A DNA stretch of 64,000 nucleotides from Candidatus Peregrinibacteria bacterium (GTDB lineage Bacteria > Patescibacteriota > Gracilibacteria > UBA1369 > LOWO2-01-FULL-3), in NCBI GenBank assembly GCA_018655275.1, contig JABIJZ010000009.1, positions 1 through 64,000 of the forward strand, given 5' to 3'. The notes beneath the pieces were generated by a model, which saw only the letters and a program-made list of their open reading frames with translations, had not been told where the DNA came from and ran no database searches. Shown piece after piece: positions 7,230 through 16,057 of the stretch (position 1 is its first letter; each line of letters begins with the position of its first letter). Position numbers and translations under genes: made by a program.

Positions 7230-8561
7230 TTAAAGTTTTTTACGCATCAATTCACGCATTTCTTCGCTAAAAGTTCCTTTGTTCTCAGAAATTTTTAATT
7301 TAATCTCTCCTCTTACAAAACTTTTCTCAGGAATGTCCTCCGCAATCACAAGCCCAGCTCCAACGTACGATCCGCTACCAATTTTGCGTCCCGGCATAAA
7401 ACTATTATTAATTCCAACACGGATATGATCACCAGTCACAAGCCCCCATTTATTAGTTCCAGTAGAAACTTTCTGGTCGCCAATATTCATACCGATCAAC
7501 CCTTCGTCCAATCTCAAGTTCCCAGTCACAGTCCCAGCCCCAAAAGAGACGTCGTTCCCAATCACACTATCTCCAATATAATTCGAGTGAGTCCAAACAT
7601 TGTCTCCAAGATGACTACGAGCAACTTCAGTAGAGAATCCAATCACACAATTAGCTCCAACATTCGAATCTCGAACCAAAGCATTCGTCGCAACAATCGA
7701 TTTTCGACCAATATAACAAGGCCCCTTCACAGTCGCACCAGCCATAACTCGCGCTCCTTCATCGATAATTACAGGCCCATCAATAATAGCTTTATCAGAG
7801 ACGTCAGCGTCTGCATGAATTTGCTGCTGAGTTTTTTCAGTGTCAAAGAAATGTAAGAAAATTTGATGAACATGCCACGGGAATTTCACAGGCTGCCAAT
7901 AACCGGCATACTCAATAGCCCGAATCTTCGCACTATCATCGATCATCGCATCCACCGCAACCTCATACAGGTCATCTTTTTTGCTTTTAACTTCACGAAG
8001 CTTTGCCACAAAATCCGCAGGCTTCCGAAAATAATGCACAACCAAATTCACTAAATCAGAAGGCTCAGTTCCAGGTTCAGGCTTCTCAACCACACCCGAA
8101 ACAAATCCTTCATTATCCAATTTCAAATATCCGCCCGGAAAATATTCCTCAACTTTTTTCGCTAACAAATAAACATCGTCAGGATCCTCAGCTGAGTCAT
8201 TTTCGTCGATAGATTTCTTCATCAATTCAAAAGCTTTTTCATCGACAACATCATTACTGCTCACCACCAAACACGGCTCATCGCCAATCAAATCAGCTGC
8301 CGCTAAAACAGCGCCACTCATCCCTTCCTCAAGATTCTCCTGCTCAATAACATCGATCTCCATCGGCATTCTGTCATCCAACTCACGAAGCTGTTCAAGA
8401 TTGTGTTTGCCCCCGACAAGCACGATCTTTTGGAATCCAGCCTGCCAAAGTTGGGTGAGCTGCCACTCAATGAGAGGCCTCCCCATAAACTGTAAAAAAT
8501 TTTTGTCCTCAACCGGTTTCATCCGTTTGCTTCTCCCGGCTGCAAGCATTAAAACTTTCAT
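7230..8561 (-). CDS. GlmU-like sugar-1-phosphate nucleotidyltransferase with beta-helix acyltransferase domain
   Basis: The N-terminal half is a nucleotidyltransferase: MLAAGRSKRMKP (nucleotide loop), GRPLIEWQLTQL, VEKPEPG. The C-terminal half (from about residue 250) is a left-handed parallel beta-helix of hexapeptide repeats (IIDEGARVMAGATVKGPCYIG ... IGNDVSFGAGTVTGN). The layout is that of GlmU and the archaeal-type bifunctional sugar-1-P nucleotidyltransferases. Length 443 agrees. The classic GlmU pocket cannot be confirmed residue by residue, so glucose-1-P or GlcNAc-1-P specificity is open. Upstream of a glycosyltransferase in the same operon, it probably supplies the activated sugar. 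Confidence 0.85.
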   Translation of the reverse strand: MKVLMLAAGRSKRMKPVEDKNFLQFMGRPLIEWQLTQLWQAGFQKIVLVGGKHNLEQLRELDDRMPMEIDVIEQENLEEGMSGAVLAAADLIGDEPCLVVSSNDVVDEKAFELMKKSIDENDSAEDPDDVYLLAKKVEEYFPGGYLKLDNEGFVSGVVEKPEPGTEPSDLVNLVVHYFRKPADFVAKLREVKSKKDDLYEVAVDAMIDDSAKIRAIEYAGYWQPVKFPWHVHQIFLHFFDTEKTQQQIHADADVSDKAIIDGPVIIDEGARVMAGATVKGPCYIGRKSIVATNALVRDSNVGANCVIGFSTEVARSHLGDNVWTHSNYIGDSVIGNDVSFGAGTVTGNLRLDEGLIGMNIGDQKVSTGTNKWGLVTGDHIRVGINNSFMPGRKIGSGSYVGAGLVIAEDIPEKSFVRGEIKLKISENKGTFSEEMRELMRKKL

Positions 8562-8650
8562 AATTTCGTCAATTAAATTTCATTGAAAATAACGGGCAAA
8601 TTATAGCATTTTCCCTCAAAATCGCTAGAATAAATCGCATAACCACAAAC

Positions 8651-9217
8651 ATGAAGCGAAAACTCCTCACAATTCCAAATTTACTGTCGATAATAAGACT
8701 AGTGGTCCTTTCACCACTTTTTGTTTATTTCGCCTTCAAAGGAGAAGGAAATCTCGCATTCGCGGTTGGTGTTGTGGCGTTATTGAGCGATTTTCTTGAT
8801 GGTTACATCGCTGTGAAATTCAATCAGCGGTCTAGGTTGGGAAGTATCTTGGATACAGCAGGGGACATGTTTTTTTCAATTGCATTGGTGTTTACAGTGG
8901 TTTTCCTGGGGTATGTGAATGAATGGATGATTTTATATCTCGGGATTCAACGTCTTGTTCGCACGCGATTGTATTTCTATGTGCTGAACCGCTTCAATAC
9001 AATATACAAACCGATGTATATGAAAGTCACTGGGGCAGGGTTGATGGTATATGCAGTTTTCCTTCCTACATTGGTGGAAAATTTTGAAAAGACCACAGTC
9101 GACATAATCACATGGATCATGTTTACAGTAGCTTGGATTTTGATACTAATTGGCGTCTACGACACAACAAAAAAGACCAAAAGTGGATTCTTCAAGCAAC
9201 ATCTTCAAGACGATTAA
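8651..9217 (+). CDS. CDP-alcohol phosphatidyltransferase family protein (PgsA-like)
   Basis: Integral membrane enzyme that transfers a phosphatidyl group from CDP-diacylglycerol to an alcohol such as glycerol-3-phosphate. The start MKRKLLTIPNLLSIIRL is typical of PgsA. The catalytic motif appears as DFLDGYIAVKFNQRSRLGSILDTAGD: the four aspartates and both glycines are in register, but the arginine of the usual DGxxAR is replaced by valine. About five or six transmembrane helices fit 188 residues. Its 3' end overlaps the convergent purP gene by 4 bp. Phosphatidylglycerophosphate synthase is most likely; specificity is inferred. Confidence 0.85.
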   Translation: MKRKLLTIPNLLSIIRLVVLSPLFVYFAFKGEGNLAFAVGVVALLSDFLDGYIAVKFNQRSRLGSILDTAGDMFFSIALVFTVVFLGYVNEWMILYLGIQRLVRTRLYFYVLNRFNTIYKPMYMKVTGAGLMVYAVFLPTLVENFEKTTVDIITWIMFTVAWILILIGVYDTTKKTKSGFFKQHLQDD

Positions 9218-10413
9218 CTACAAACCTCAGCCAACTTTCCATCCTCCACAGCTTTTTTGATCTCCATCGCAATTCTTTCTCCATAGCTGACACCTCGTCC
9301 GTATTTGTATGTAGTTGCTGGAGTGAACCGAGTCCCAGGTGATCCAGGAATTCTCATGCTTACATCGAACACCACAAACTCCTCTCGGCCTTCATATGAA
9401 GCAATAGCTCCTTGCAGAGCAAACGGTCCAATCATCCCAGCTGCAATCCGTCCTTCAGAAGCCTCTTTCTCAAGCATTTCGATAAACTTCTCGCCAGCTG
9501 TAAATGCCTTCTCTAAGATCGATTCTTTCGTAGTACAGGCAATGTGTCCAGTTTCGATCATAGATGGCTTGTAGCCTGATTGTAGCAACGATGTCTGCAC
9601 CTGAGCATCCAGTCTCAGGAATCCATCTAGGCTTGTTTGTCGACGAGTATCTGTCCCCATCAATTCAAGCTCTCCAGTCAGGTTCGAATAGAAGTAATTA
9701 AAATTAATCTGCGCCCCAATAATAAACTCTTCAATCACAGCTTTCGCCAAATCATCCTCGTTTACCAACCCTTTCTCAATCATCGCCTTACCTTTTGTCG
9801 AATAATCATCAGTATCAACCAAAATAAAGAATGCTCTCTCATATCCACGAATCGCTTCATTTACTTTTACCAACAACGGCCCTCCTCCTTCTCCGAAATG
9901 CTCATCCAGCCTTGCCTTAGTCTCATCCGCCGACAAATTCTCCTCCCCAGTCCTCACAATCTTCGGAATCCTGATCCCAGCCTTCTCCAACAACACGTAC
10001 TGGTTATTCGGCTGATCACGTTCCTCCAACTTCACAAGCTCACGTGCTCCATAAATCGGCACCTGGAACTTTTCCTCAATATCTTTGAAATCAAAATAAA
10101 CCCAAAAGTATCGATTGTGGATAAAAATCGTATTCCTAGCCCGAAGATCCTCTTGAACCTCCTCCTTCAAAACGTCAGCAAATTCATCAACCAGCACAAC
10201 TTCATCAACACACCCAGTCCCATCCTCTTGCGTTTTATAGTACTTCGAATATGTCTTGTCCCGACCATTTTTACAAACCGCCAAAGTCTTGAATCCAAGC
10301 TTTTTTGCGCCTTCACAAACATCGAGAGCCGAATGTCCCCCAAGAACGCCAATAGTTATATCCGAAGCATCGTACGATGCCAAAATTTCCGAAATTTCTT
10401 TTTGTGTGATCAT
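9214..10413 (-). CDS. purP: formate-dependent AICAR ligase (PurP family), first paralogue
   Basis: PurP is an ATP-grasp enzyme, best known in archaea, that formylates AICAR with free formate and ATP to give FAICAR. The 399-residue protein carries the N-terminal family motif GVLGGHSALDVCEGAKKLGF, a central ATP-grasp core (PLLVKVNEAIRGYERAFF, EEFIIGAQINFNYFYSNLTGELELMG) and the C-terminal FVVFDVSMRIPGSPGTRF. It is longer than the second copy (338), mostly through insertions in the first half. Its start overlaps the small membrane gene by 4 bp. The neighbouring purH also has an AICAR formylation domain, so the step is encoded more than once, or this copy has another substrate. Confidence 0.88.
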   Translation of the reverse strand: MITQKEISEILASYDASDITIGVLGGHSALDVCEGAKKLGFKTLAVCKNGRDKTYSKYYKTQEDGTGCVDEVVLVDEFADVLKEEVQEDLRARNTIFIHNRYFWVYFDFKDIEEKFQVPIYGARELVKLEERDQPNNQYVLLEKAGIRIPKIVRTGEENLSADETKARLDEHFGEGGGPLLVKVNEAIRGYERAFFILVDTDDYSTKGKAMIEKGLVNEDDLAKAVIEEFIIGAQINFNYFYSNLTGELELMGTDTRRQTSLDGFLRLDAQVQTSLLQSGYKPSMIETGHIACTTKESILEKAFTAGEKFIEMLEKEASEGRIAAGMIGPFALQGAIASYEGREEFVVFDVSMRIPGSPGTRFTPATTYKYGRGVSYGERIAMEIKKAVEDGKLAEVCS

Positions 10414-10676
10414 ATGAAAGTCTTTAAAAAGTTAAAAGCAATAGCTGCAATAATAATAGAAAAAATAACAACAAGTATCCATTTTTTTGTTTCAGGTCTA
10501 AAAACATTCTTCGACAACATAGACGCGATAAAGATAATCACAAATAACAACAAAATTCCAATCCGAAGGAGTCCCTCCATAGATTTAGAGCTCACTATAT
10601 CATTGGCAAACGCAGTCTGTCCGGTCAGCAAAAATAACGGAATAAACCACCCAATTTTTTGAAGAATATTTTTCAT
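10410..10676 (-). CDS. small two-helix membrane protein between the purP genes
   Basis: Not recognised. The 88-residue product has an N-terminal signal-like helix (WFIPLFLLTGQTAFA, possible cleavage after AFA), then two hydrophobic segments (GILLLFVIIFIASML and ILVVIFSIIIAAIAFNFL) separated by a basic, charged loop (KNVFRPETKKW). It is translationally coupled to the downstream purP copy by an ATGA overlap and follows the upstream copy by 51 bp, so it belongs to the purP operon. A role as a transporter accessory or membrane anchor is only a guess. Confidence 0.7.
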   Translation of the reverse strand: MKNILQKIGWFIPLFLLTGQTAFANDIVSSKSMEGLLRIGILLLFVIIFIASMLSKNVFRPETKKWILVVIFSIIIAAIAFNFLKTFI

Positions 10677-10727
10677 AATGTATTAGTAAAAAATCACCCC
10701 CACTCTACCAGAATCTCAAACCCTCAT

Positions 10728-11744
10728 CTACCCCAACACAGTCTTCAGCTTATCTTGCTCAATCGCCTCCTTAATATCGCGTGCAATTCGACGTCCAGTA
10801 CTCATTGGCTCATTATAACGAAGCCAAGTATAAGGTGATCCATTCACATAAGGATTTGTCCCCGCAACGATTCGTGCAGATATTTCAAAAGTATAAAAGT
10901 TCAAATTTGGATCCAAAATTCCCTCCAAACAGAAAGGACCAAACAATCCTCCTTTTGACAATTTCTGGGAAGCTTTTACAACATTTTCTCCCATCTCAAA
11001 AACCTGAGGTAATAAAGACTCACGGAGAACAATAGGTATGTTCCCGGTAACTGTATAAGAAGTTTGTATTCCAACATCAACTTGGTCCTTAGCAGCAACT
11101 CTACCGATCGAGTCCGCATTAGACTCATATCTTTTATCAAAGCCCATAACCTCAAGTTCTCCAGTCAATCGAGAATAAAAGAAATGAGAATAAATAGGAA
11201 CCCCAACGATATATTCCTGAAGAACATATTTTCTGTCGCTATCTGCATCTTTCATCCTCTCATAAAACTCCTCTGGTGAATTCGCAAGAAAGTATCCTTG
11301 TCCGCCATCAGCTCCATGAAATTTAACAATTACTGTACAATCAATATCTTCTGGTTTTTCAAATATTTTAGGCAATTTAAGGCCAGCGTCAAGCAGCCAA
11401 TGTCTTTCCATATCTCGATCAGATTCCCATTCGATAATACCTTTTGTCCCATAATGCATTGCTTTGATTTTGCCAATATTTTCAAACCCAAGATAACTAA
11501 CAAAAGATCCATGAGGAATGATCACGGCATTCTGATCCATCAACTTTTTTTCCAACTCGAAGTATTCTGAAAAATCGTCAACTTCTATGATCTCATCGGC
11601 AACTTTATAGCTTTCATATGGTTTGCTTCGCCCTTTTTTGCAAATACAAATAGTCTCAAATCCCTCATCCTTCGCTCCTTTTAGAATCTGCAAGGCCGTG
11701 TGGCTACCTAGTGTCGCTATTTTGTAATCTTTGATGTCCCCCAT
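10728..11744 (-). CDS. purP: formate-dependent AICAR ligase (PurP family), second paralogue
   Basis: Second ATP-grasp PurP homologue, 338 residues, the normal length for archaeal PurP. Motifs: IATLGSHTALQILKGAKDEGF at the N-terminus, IVKFHGADGGQGYF in the ATP-grasp core, QEYIVGVPIYSHFFYSRL and the C-terminal FYTFEISARIVAGTNPYV. It diverges well from the first copy apart from these motifs, so the duplication is old or the two were acquired separately. It is first in the purP-membrane protein-purP operon, driven by the consensus promoter at 11792-11820. Which copy, if either, makes FAICAR cannot be decided from sequence alone. Confidence 0.9.
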   Translation of the reverse strand: MGDIKDYKIATLGSHTALQILKGAKDEGFETICICKKGRSKPYESYKVADEIIEVDDFSEYFELEKKLMDQNAVIIPHGSFVSYLGFENIGKIKAMHYGTKGIIEWESDRDMERHWLLDAGLKLPKIFEKPEDIDCTVIVKFHGADGGQGYFLANSPEEFYERMKDADSDRKYVLQEYIVGVPIYSHFFYSRLTGELEVMGFDKRYESNADSIGRVAAKDQVDVGIQTSYTVTGNIPIVLRESLLPQVFEMGENVVKASQKLSKGGLFGPFCLEGILDPNLNFYTFEISARIVAGTNPYVNGSPYTWLRYNEPMSTGRRIARDIKEAIEQDKLKTVLG

Positions 11745-11791
11745 GTTTATTGTTTGTTAGCTGTATATAAAGAAAAGTAGATCTTTTAACA

Positions 11792-11820
11792 AATGTACAA
11801 AGATACGCGTCTTTTGTCAA
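11792..11820 (-). promoter_or_regulatory. promoter of the purP operon
   Basis: Reverse strand TTGACA (11815-11820), 17-bp spacer, TACATT (11792-11797); the -35 matches consensus fully. The leader of about 40 nt shows no purine-riboswitch core. Confidence 0.7.
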
Positions 11821-11832
11821 ATCAAAGTCTTT

Positions 11833-12690
11833 TTAAAAAACCTCAATCCCCAAAACAGTAACAACTCCTATCAAAAATAAATAAAGGGCAAACACCTTCA
11901 AAGAATATTTTTTCAAAAACTTCATTAGCCCCCAAACAGTGACCAGCCCAACCACAGCCGAAACAACAAATCCCACCACAAAAGTCAAAACATCAAAAGG
12001 GAAGTAGCTAATGGATATAGGATCACCACCAGCTTCAACATACACATTAGCAGTTGCCCTAACCTCTCCCAAATAAGTCCAAAGCCCAGCCCCAAACATC
12101 GCAGGCGCTCCCAACAAAAACGAAAATCGCGCAGCTTTCTCACGACTCATTCCTCCAAGCAATCCAGCAGAAATCGTCGACCCAGATCGAGAAACCCCAG
12201 GAATCAAAGCCATTGCTTGAAACAAACCAATCGCAACAGCACGCCAAGAATTCAACCCACTAGCTTTCACACGTTTATTCACTTCCTCCGCTACAAAAAA
12301 CAAAACTCCAGTTCCAATCAACATCCAAGCAACACTCAAAGGACTCCGAAAATATTCATCAATCATATCTCCCCACAAAACTCCAACAATAACCGCAGGA
12401 ACAGTCCCAATCAAAATATACCCAATCAACCCAGTATATTCATCGCGCAAATTCCACCGCCCAATAAACAAACCGCCAAAAGCCTTAATCATTCCCCAAA
12501 TATCCTTCCAAAAATAAATCAAAATCGCGACCAAAGTCCCGAGATGCAATGCCACATCAAAACTCTTCAACGCAGCAACATTCAAACCCAAAGCCTCTTC
12601 TCCCAAAATCAAATGACCACTCGACGAAATAGGCAAAAACTCGGTTATGCCTTGCACGATTCCCAAAATTATAGCGTCAAACCAGCCCAT
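11833..12690 (-). CDS. uppP: undecaprenyl-diphosphate phosphatase
   Basis: Recycles the lipid carrier of wall synthesis by dephosphorylating undecaprenyl diphosphate; also called BacA. The 285-residue membrane protein has both signature repeats: EFLPISSSGHLIL near the N-terminus (catalytic Glu and Ser) and PGVSRSGSTISAGL in the second half (catalytic Arg). About eight membrane helices. It begins 2 bp after the purH stop and is probably cotranscribed with it. Length and motifs are normal for the family. Confidence 0.95.
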   Translation of the reverse strand: MGWFDAIILGIVQGITEFLPISSSGHLILGEEALGLNVAALKSFDVALHLGTLVAILIYFWKDIWGMIKAFGGLFIGRWNLRDEYTGLIGYILIGTVPAVIVGVLWGDMIDEYFRSPLSVAWMLIGTGVLFFVAEEVNKRVKASGLNSWRAVAIGLFQAMALIPGVSRSGSTISAGLLGGMSREKAARFSFLLGAPAMFGAGLWTYLGEVRATANVYVEAGGDPISISYFPFDVLTFVVGFVVSAVVGLVTVWGLMKFLKKYSLKVFALYLFLIGVVTVLGIEVF

Positions 12691-12692
12691 TT

Positions 12693-14231
12693 TTAATGCT
12701 TAAAATACCGCCTCCCACTAAACACCATTGCGATTCCAAGTTCATCAGCTTTAGCAATAACTTCATCATCACGAATTGATCCGCCAGGCTGAATAATGGC
12801 TTCAACACCAGCTTCAACAGCTTGCTCCAATCCGTCCGCAAAGGGGAAATATGCATCAGAAGATAACACAGCTCCCTTCGCTCGATCCCCAGCTTTTTTC
12901 CCAGCGATGAATACGCTATCAACACGACTCATCTGCCCAGCACCGATCCCAACCGCAGTCATATTCTTCGCGATCACAACCGAATTCGACACAACATGCT
13001 TCACGATATTTGTCGCGAACAGCATGTCAGAGATCTGCCCGTCAGTCGGCACACGCTTCGTTACAGTCTTCAAATCATCCGGTACCAAATTATACATATC
13101 TTTAGTCTGGATCAGGATTCCTCCAGCAACTTTTTTGATATCAGTTTTTGACATGTCCAATTTCAAATCACCAACACGCAAAATCCTCAGATTTTTACGA
13201 GTTCTTAAACGTTTCAAAGCACCCTCTGAGTAGCTCGGGGCAATAACCATTTCCACAAACATCTTTTCTTCCTTCATATAGTCAACCATCTCCTCGCTGA
13301 ACTCACGATTAACCGCAATCACACAACCAAAAGCTGACATAGGGTCAACCTTGTGTGCCTCCTCAAAAGCAGACTCCATGGTTTCACGAATAGCCGCACC
13401 ACAGGGGTTATTGTGCTTAACAAAAATCGCACACGGCTCCTTGAATTCTTTGACCAATTCCAAAGCGCTGTCGCCATCAACGATATTGTTGAACGAAAGG
13501 TCTTTTCCGTGAAGGAATTCAGAATTTGTAACATTACAATCCTGATTATTTGGGTTACGGAAGAACGCCGCTTTTTGTGTTGGATTTTCTCCGTATCTCA
13601 AGCTCTTCACTTTTTCATAATGAAGATCCATCATCTCTGGTTCGCCCAAAATTTTTCGGAAATATCCTTCAATCGCATCATCATACGAATGAGTCATTGT
13701 AAAAACTTTTCGCGCCAATTTCTTTCGTGTCTCAAGTTTTGTTTCGCCATCTGCCTCAATCTCAGCCAACACCACGTCATAGTCCTCAGGGTCTATCACT
13801 ACAGTCACATCTCTAAAATTCTTCGCAGCACTTCGTAGCATCGATGGCCCTCCAATATCAATATTTTCAATTGCCTCTTCCTCACTCACACCCTCTTTTT
13901 CGATTGTTTCTTTAAAAGGGTAAAGATTAACAATCACCAAATCGATCATTCCTATCTCATTGTCCGCAGCTTCTTTCATGTGTCCCTCGTCATCACGTAC
14001 AGCCAACAAGCCACCATGGACTTTCGGATGCAACGTTTTTACTCGGCCATTCATGATTTCCGGAAATCCGGTGATCTCACTTACGTCTTTCACTTCAACG
14101 CCAGCCTCTTTGATTGCTCGCGAAGTTCCCCCAGTTGAAATAATCTCCACCCCCAGTTCAGAAAGTTTTTTGGCAACATCTTCGATACCGGTCTTATCTG
14201 AGACGCTGATTAAAGCACGTTTAATTGGCAT
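12693..14231 (-). CDS. purH: bifunctional AICAR formyltransferase / IMP cyclohydrolase
   Basis: Catalyses the last two steps to IMP. The N-terminal IMP cyclohydrolase domain shows ALISVSDKTGI, STGGTSRAI, GRVKTLHPKVHGG and NLYPF. The C-terminal AICAR transformylase domain is complete: LRYGENPTQKAAFF, the catalytic lysine-histidine in KHNNPCGAA, GAGQMSRVDS, SDAYFPF and GIAMVFSGRRYFKH. Length 512 matches full PurH. The transformylase uses 10-formyl-THF, so the cell appears to have both folate-dependent (this gene) and formate-dependent (PurP) routes for the same step. The AFGG motif is AFGC here. Confidence 0.96.
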   Translation of the reverse strand: MPIKRALISVSDKTGIEDVAKKLSELGVEIISTGGTSRAIKEAGVEVKDVSEITGFPEIMNGRVKTLHPKVHGGLLAVRDDEGHMKEAADNEIGMIDLVIVNLYPFKETIEKEGVSEEEAIENIDIGGPSMLRSAAKNFRDVTVVIDPEDYDVVLAEIEADGETKLETRKKLARKVFTMTHSYDDAIEGYFRKILGEPEMMDLHYEKVKSLRYGENPTQKAAFFRNPNNQDCNVTNSEFLHGKDLSFNNIVDGDSALELVKEFKEPCAIFVKHNNPCGAAIRETMESAFEEAHKVDPMSAFGCVIAVNREFSEEMVDYMKEEKMFVEMVIAPSYSEGALKRLRTRKNLRILRVGDLKLDMSKTDIKKVAGGILIQTKDMYNLVPDDLKTVTKRVPTDGQISDMLFATNIVKHVVSNSVVIAKNMTAVGIGAGQMSRVDSVFIAGKKAGDRAKGAVLSSDAYFPFADGLEQAVEAGVEAIIQPGGSIRDDEVIAKADELGIAMVFSGRRYFKH

Positions 14232-14288
14232 TTTTGAGAAGGTTTAATGTTTTTCTACCCCCATCGAAAAGGCTTCAAGCCCGAAAGC

Positions 14289-14316
14289 ATTCTAAGGATT
14301 TTTCGAGCCAAGTCAA
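14289..14316 (-). promoter_or_regulatory. candidate promoter of purH
   Basis: Reverse strand TTGACT (14311-14316), 16-bp spacer, TAGAAT (14289-14294), located just beyond the yidD stop. The leader of about 50 nt contains a short GGCTT-GA-AAGCC-like hairpin. Confidence 0.5.
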
Positions 14317-14325
14317 TCTACAACC

Positions 14326-14601
14326 CTACTCCACTGGATCCCATCCACCTTTGCTGAACCTGTTACACCTGAGGACCCTCCAGAAAGCTTTTAAACCACC
14401 CCAAATCACTCCATATTTCTTTATGGCATTATGCCCATATTCACTGCAACTTGGCTGAAATCGGCAATATCCAAGCGGATAACGCTGTTTCCCACGCTCA
14501 CTATGGTCCGGCGAAAAATTCACCTGATACCAGCGAATAAAAAATAAAACTGCTTTTTGTGGCCAAAGCCAAAATTTCATAACTTTTTCAAATTTCAACA
14601 A
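14326..14601 (-). CDS. yidD: membrane protein insertion efficiency factor YidD
   Basis: Small peripheral membrane protein that assists YidC/Sec insertion. The 91 residues carry the complete family signature: YQVNFSPDH, then [32 protein letters not shown] and the closing GGWDPV. The three conserved cysteines are present. It is 5 bp downstream of the LysM/M23 gene. Homologues usually lie with rpmH-rnpA-yidC; that context is absent here, so its neighbours say little about its role. Confidence 0.95.
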   Translation of the reverse strand: MLKFEKVMKFWLWPQKAVLFFIRWYQVNFSPDHSERGKQRYPLGYCRFQPSCSEYGHNAIKKYGVIWGGLKAFWRVLRCNRFSKGGWDPVE

Positions 14602-14606
14602 CGACT

Positions 14607-15773
14607 TTAATAGTAGTTGCCAGGATATTGCTTAACCCCATTCTTAATTACTTCCCAATGAAGATGTATTCCAGTTGCACCATAAACACGTCCAGTATTC
14701 CCCATTTGCCCAATCACTTCTCCTTGTTCAACCCATTGTCCTTCACTAACAGTCAAATGATCCAGATGAGCATAAAGAGTTTGTAGCCCACCTCCATGAT
14801 CGATAATTACATGATTTCCGTAACCACCACCCCAACCATTTGTGAATGCCTCAATAACAGTTCCTCCTCCAGCAGCCCAAATAGGAGGCTTACTAGTGTC
14901 AGCTATATCTATTGCGTAGTGACCAGCACGATATCCCTGAGTTATAGAACCTCTTGTCGGATAAAGGAAAGGTTTATTCCCGACAGGGGCCGAAGAAGAA
15001 TTAGCCAAAGGAACAGAACGTGAAGTTCCAGTAGCAATATAAGTAGGCTTGATAATAGGTTTAGCTCCAGGCAAAAACAAAGCTTGGTCGATCGACAATT
15101 CATTAGAAGCCAAATTATTTTGAGCCACAATCGCGTCGATTTCTATTTCGAATTTCTTTGCTAACTTTTCTAAAGTATCTCCTTTCGCAATAGTATAACT
15201 AATACCATCAACAGGAGGGATTACCAATTTCTGCCCCTCTCGGATAGTATTCGCATTGCCTATATTGTTCTCCCACATGATTGTTTCGACACTCAAGTCA
15301 AATCTAACCGCAATAGAAGAAAGATTTTCTCCAGTTTCAACAGTATGGATTGCATAATCTGTCATACCAATTCGACTTGCGTTCCCTGTTTGAGGGTTAA
15401 TTTTCATCAAATATCCATCACTATCAGCTATCAAAATATCTCCTGGCAAAGCATATGCATTCAAATAATCAGTAGCATAACTCATAGACATTGTAGAGAA
15501 ATTGTTGATAGGCGAAACAGCACTCAATAAAAAGAGAAAAATAGACAAAATAATAGACTGTAGGAACAGTCTTTTTTGCGGCACAACAGGTAGGATACGG
15601 AAATTAAAAACAGGAAGAGCTTTAAAAGAATTAAAGGACGTTTTCAGCCAGTTGTAAGGCTTCAAAAACACTCTTTTAACAATGCTTCCTTTCGAGAAGA
15701 CACGGAAGTGCCTTTGCCTCTTAGCAAGTTTATTTACCTGATCGATCTGGTACACATTGGTATCTGTGGTCAT
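14607..15773 (-). CDS. LysM-domain M23 metallopeptidase (cell-wall hydrolase or divisome activator)
   Basis: Secreted or membrane-anchored peptidoglycan-binding protein. An N-terminal basic segment precedes one transmembrane helix (about residues 68-90). Two LysM repeats follow ([16 protein letters not shown] ... GQKLVIPP and [16 protein letters not shown] ... LFLPGAKP), then a C-terminal M23 domain (about 275-388) with the zinc ligands in HYAIDIA (HxxxD) and HLHWE (HxH) and the assisting histidine in YAHLD. All ligands are intact, so endopeptidase activity is likely. The unusually long cytoplasmic N-terminus (about 60 residues) is a small oddity. Confidence 0.92.
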   Translation of the reverse strand: MTTDTNVYQIDQVNKLAKRQRHFRVFSKGSIVKRVFLKPYNWLKTSFNSFKALPVFNFRILPVVPQKRLFLQSIILSIFLFLLSAVSPINNFSTMSMSYATDYLNAYALPGDILIADSDGYLMKINPQTGNASRIGMTDYAIHTVETGENLSSIAVRFDLSVETIMWENNIGNANTIREGQKLVIPPVDGISYTIAKGDTLEKLAKKFEIEIDAIVAQNNLASNELSIDQALFLPGAKPIIKPTYIATGTSRSVPLANSSSAPVGNKPFLYPTRGSITQGYRAGHYAIDIADTSKPPIWAAGGGTVIEAFTNGWGGGYGNHVIIDHGGGLQTLYAHLDHLTVSEGQWVEQGEVIGQMGNTGRVYGATGIHLHWEVIKNGVKQYPGNYY

Positions 15774-15781
15774 ACTTTCTA

Positions 15782-15811
15782 ATTATCTCTAAATAGTGTG
15801 ATGCCTCTCAA
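15782..15811 (-). promoter_or_regulatory. promoter of the LysM/M23 gene
   Basis: Reverse strand TTGAGA (15806-15811), 18-bp spacer, GATAAT (15782-15787). The start codon lies 8 nt past the -10 box, so the mRNA would be nearly leaderless. Confidence 0.5.
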
Positions 15812-15920
15812 GGCCGACTGGTTGACTTACAAGCCTTAATATTGCCAAATAAGGTTAGGATTGTCAACCCCAAGTGAGAGAATAGGCTCTAATACAAAAA
15901 CACCCATTTATCAATAAAGC

Positions 15921-15949
15921 TTGACAATTGGGCGGGAAAGCGGTCTAAA
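15921..15949 (+). promoter_or_regulatory. promoter of the rpsF-ssb-rpsR operon
   Basis: TTGACA (15921-15926), 17-bp spacer, TCTAAA (15944-15949). It leaves a leader of about 100 nt. The rest of the 15774-16057 spacer holds only this, the divergent promoter and the leader fold. Confidence 0.65.
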
Positions 15950-15983
15950 CCTATTGCCAAAGAAAAGTAATTCTGATAATCTC

Positions 15984-16034
15984 CCGATGCTTATTTCTGC
16001 TCTATTACAGATTAGTAGAGCTTAGCGGTCAACT
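15984..16034 (+). promoter_or_regulatory. possible S6:S18 autoregulatory leader
   Basis: In the rpsF leader a hairpin GCTCTA ... TAGAGC is enclosed by GCT/AGC and CC/GG pairs with an unpaired CCGAT-like bulge on the 5' side. S6:S18 complexes in many bacteria bind a leader element with a CCG in a bulge and repress the operon. The match is by eye and only partial. Confidence 0.35.
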
Positions 16035-16057
16035 ATAGATCCTAATCCAAAGAAAAC

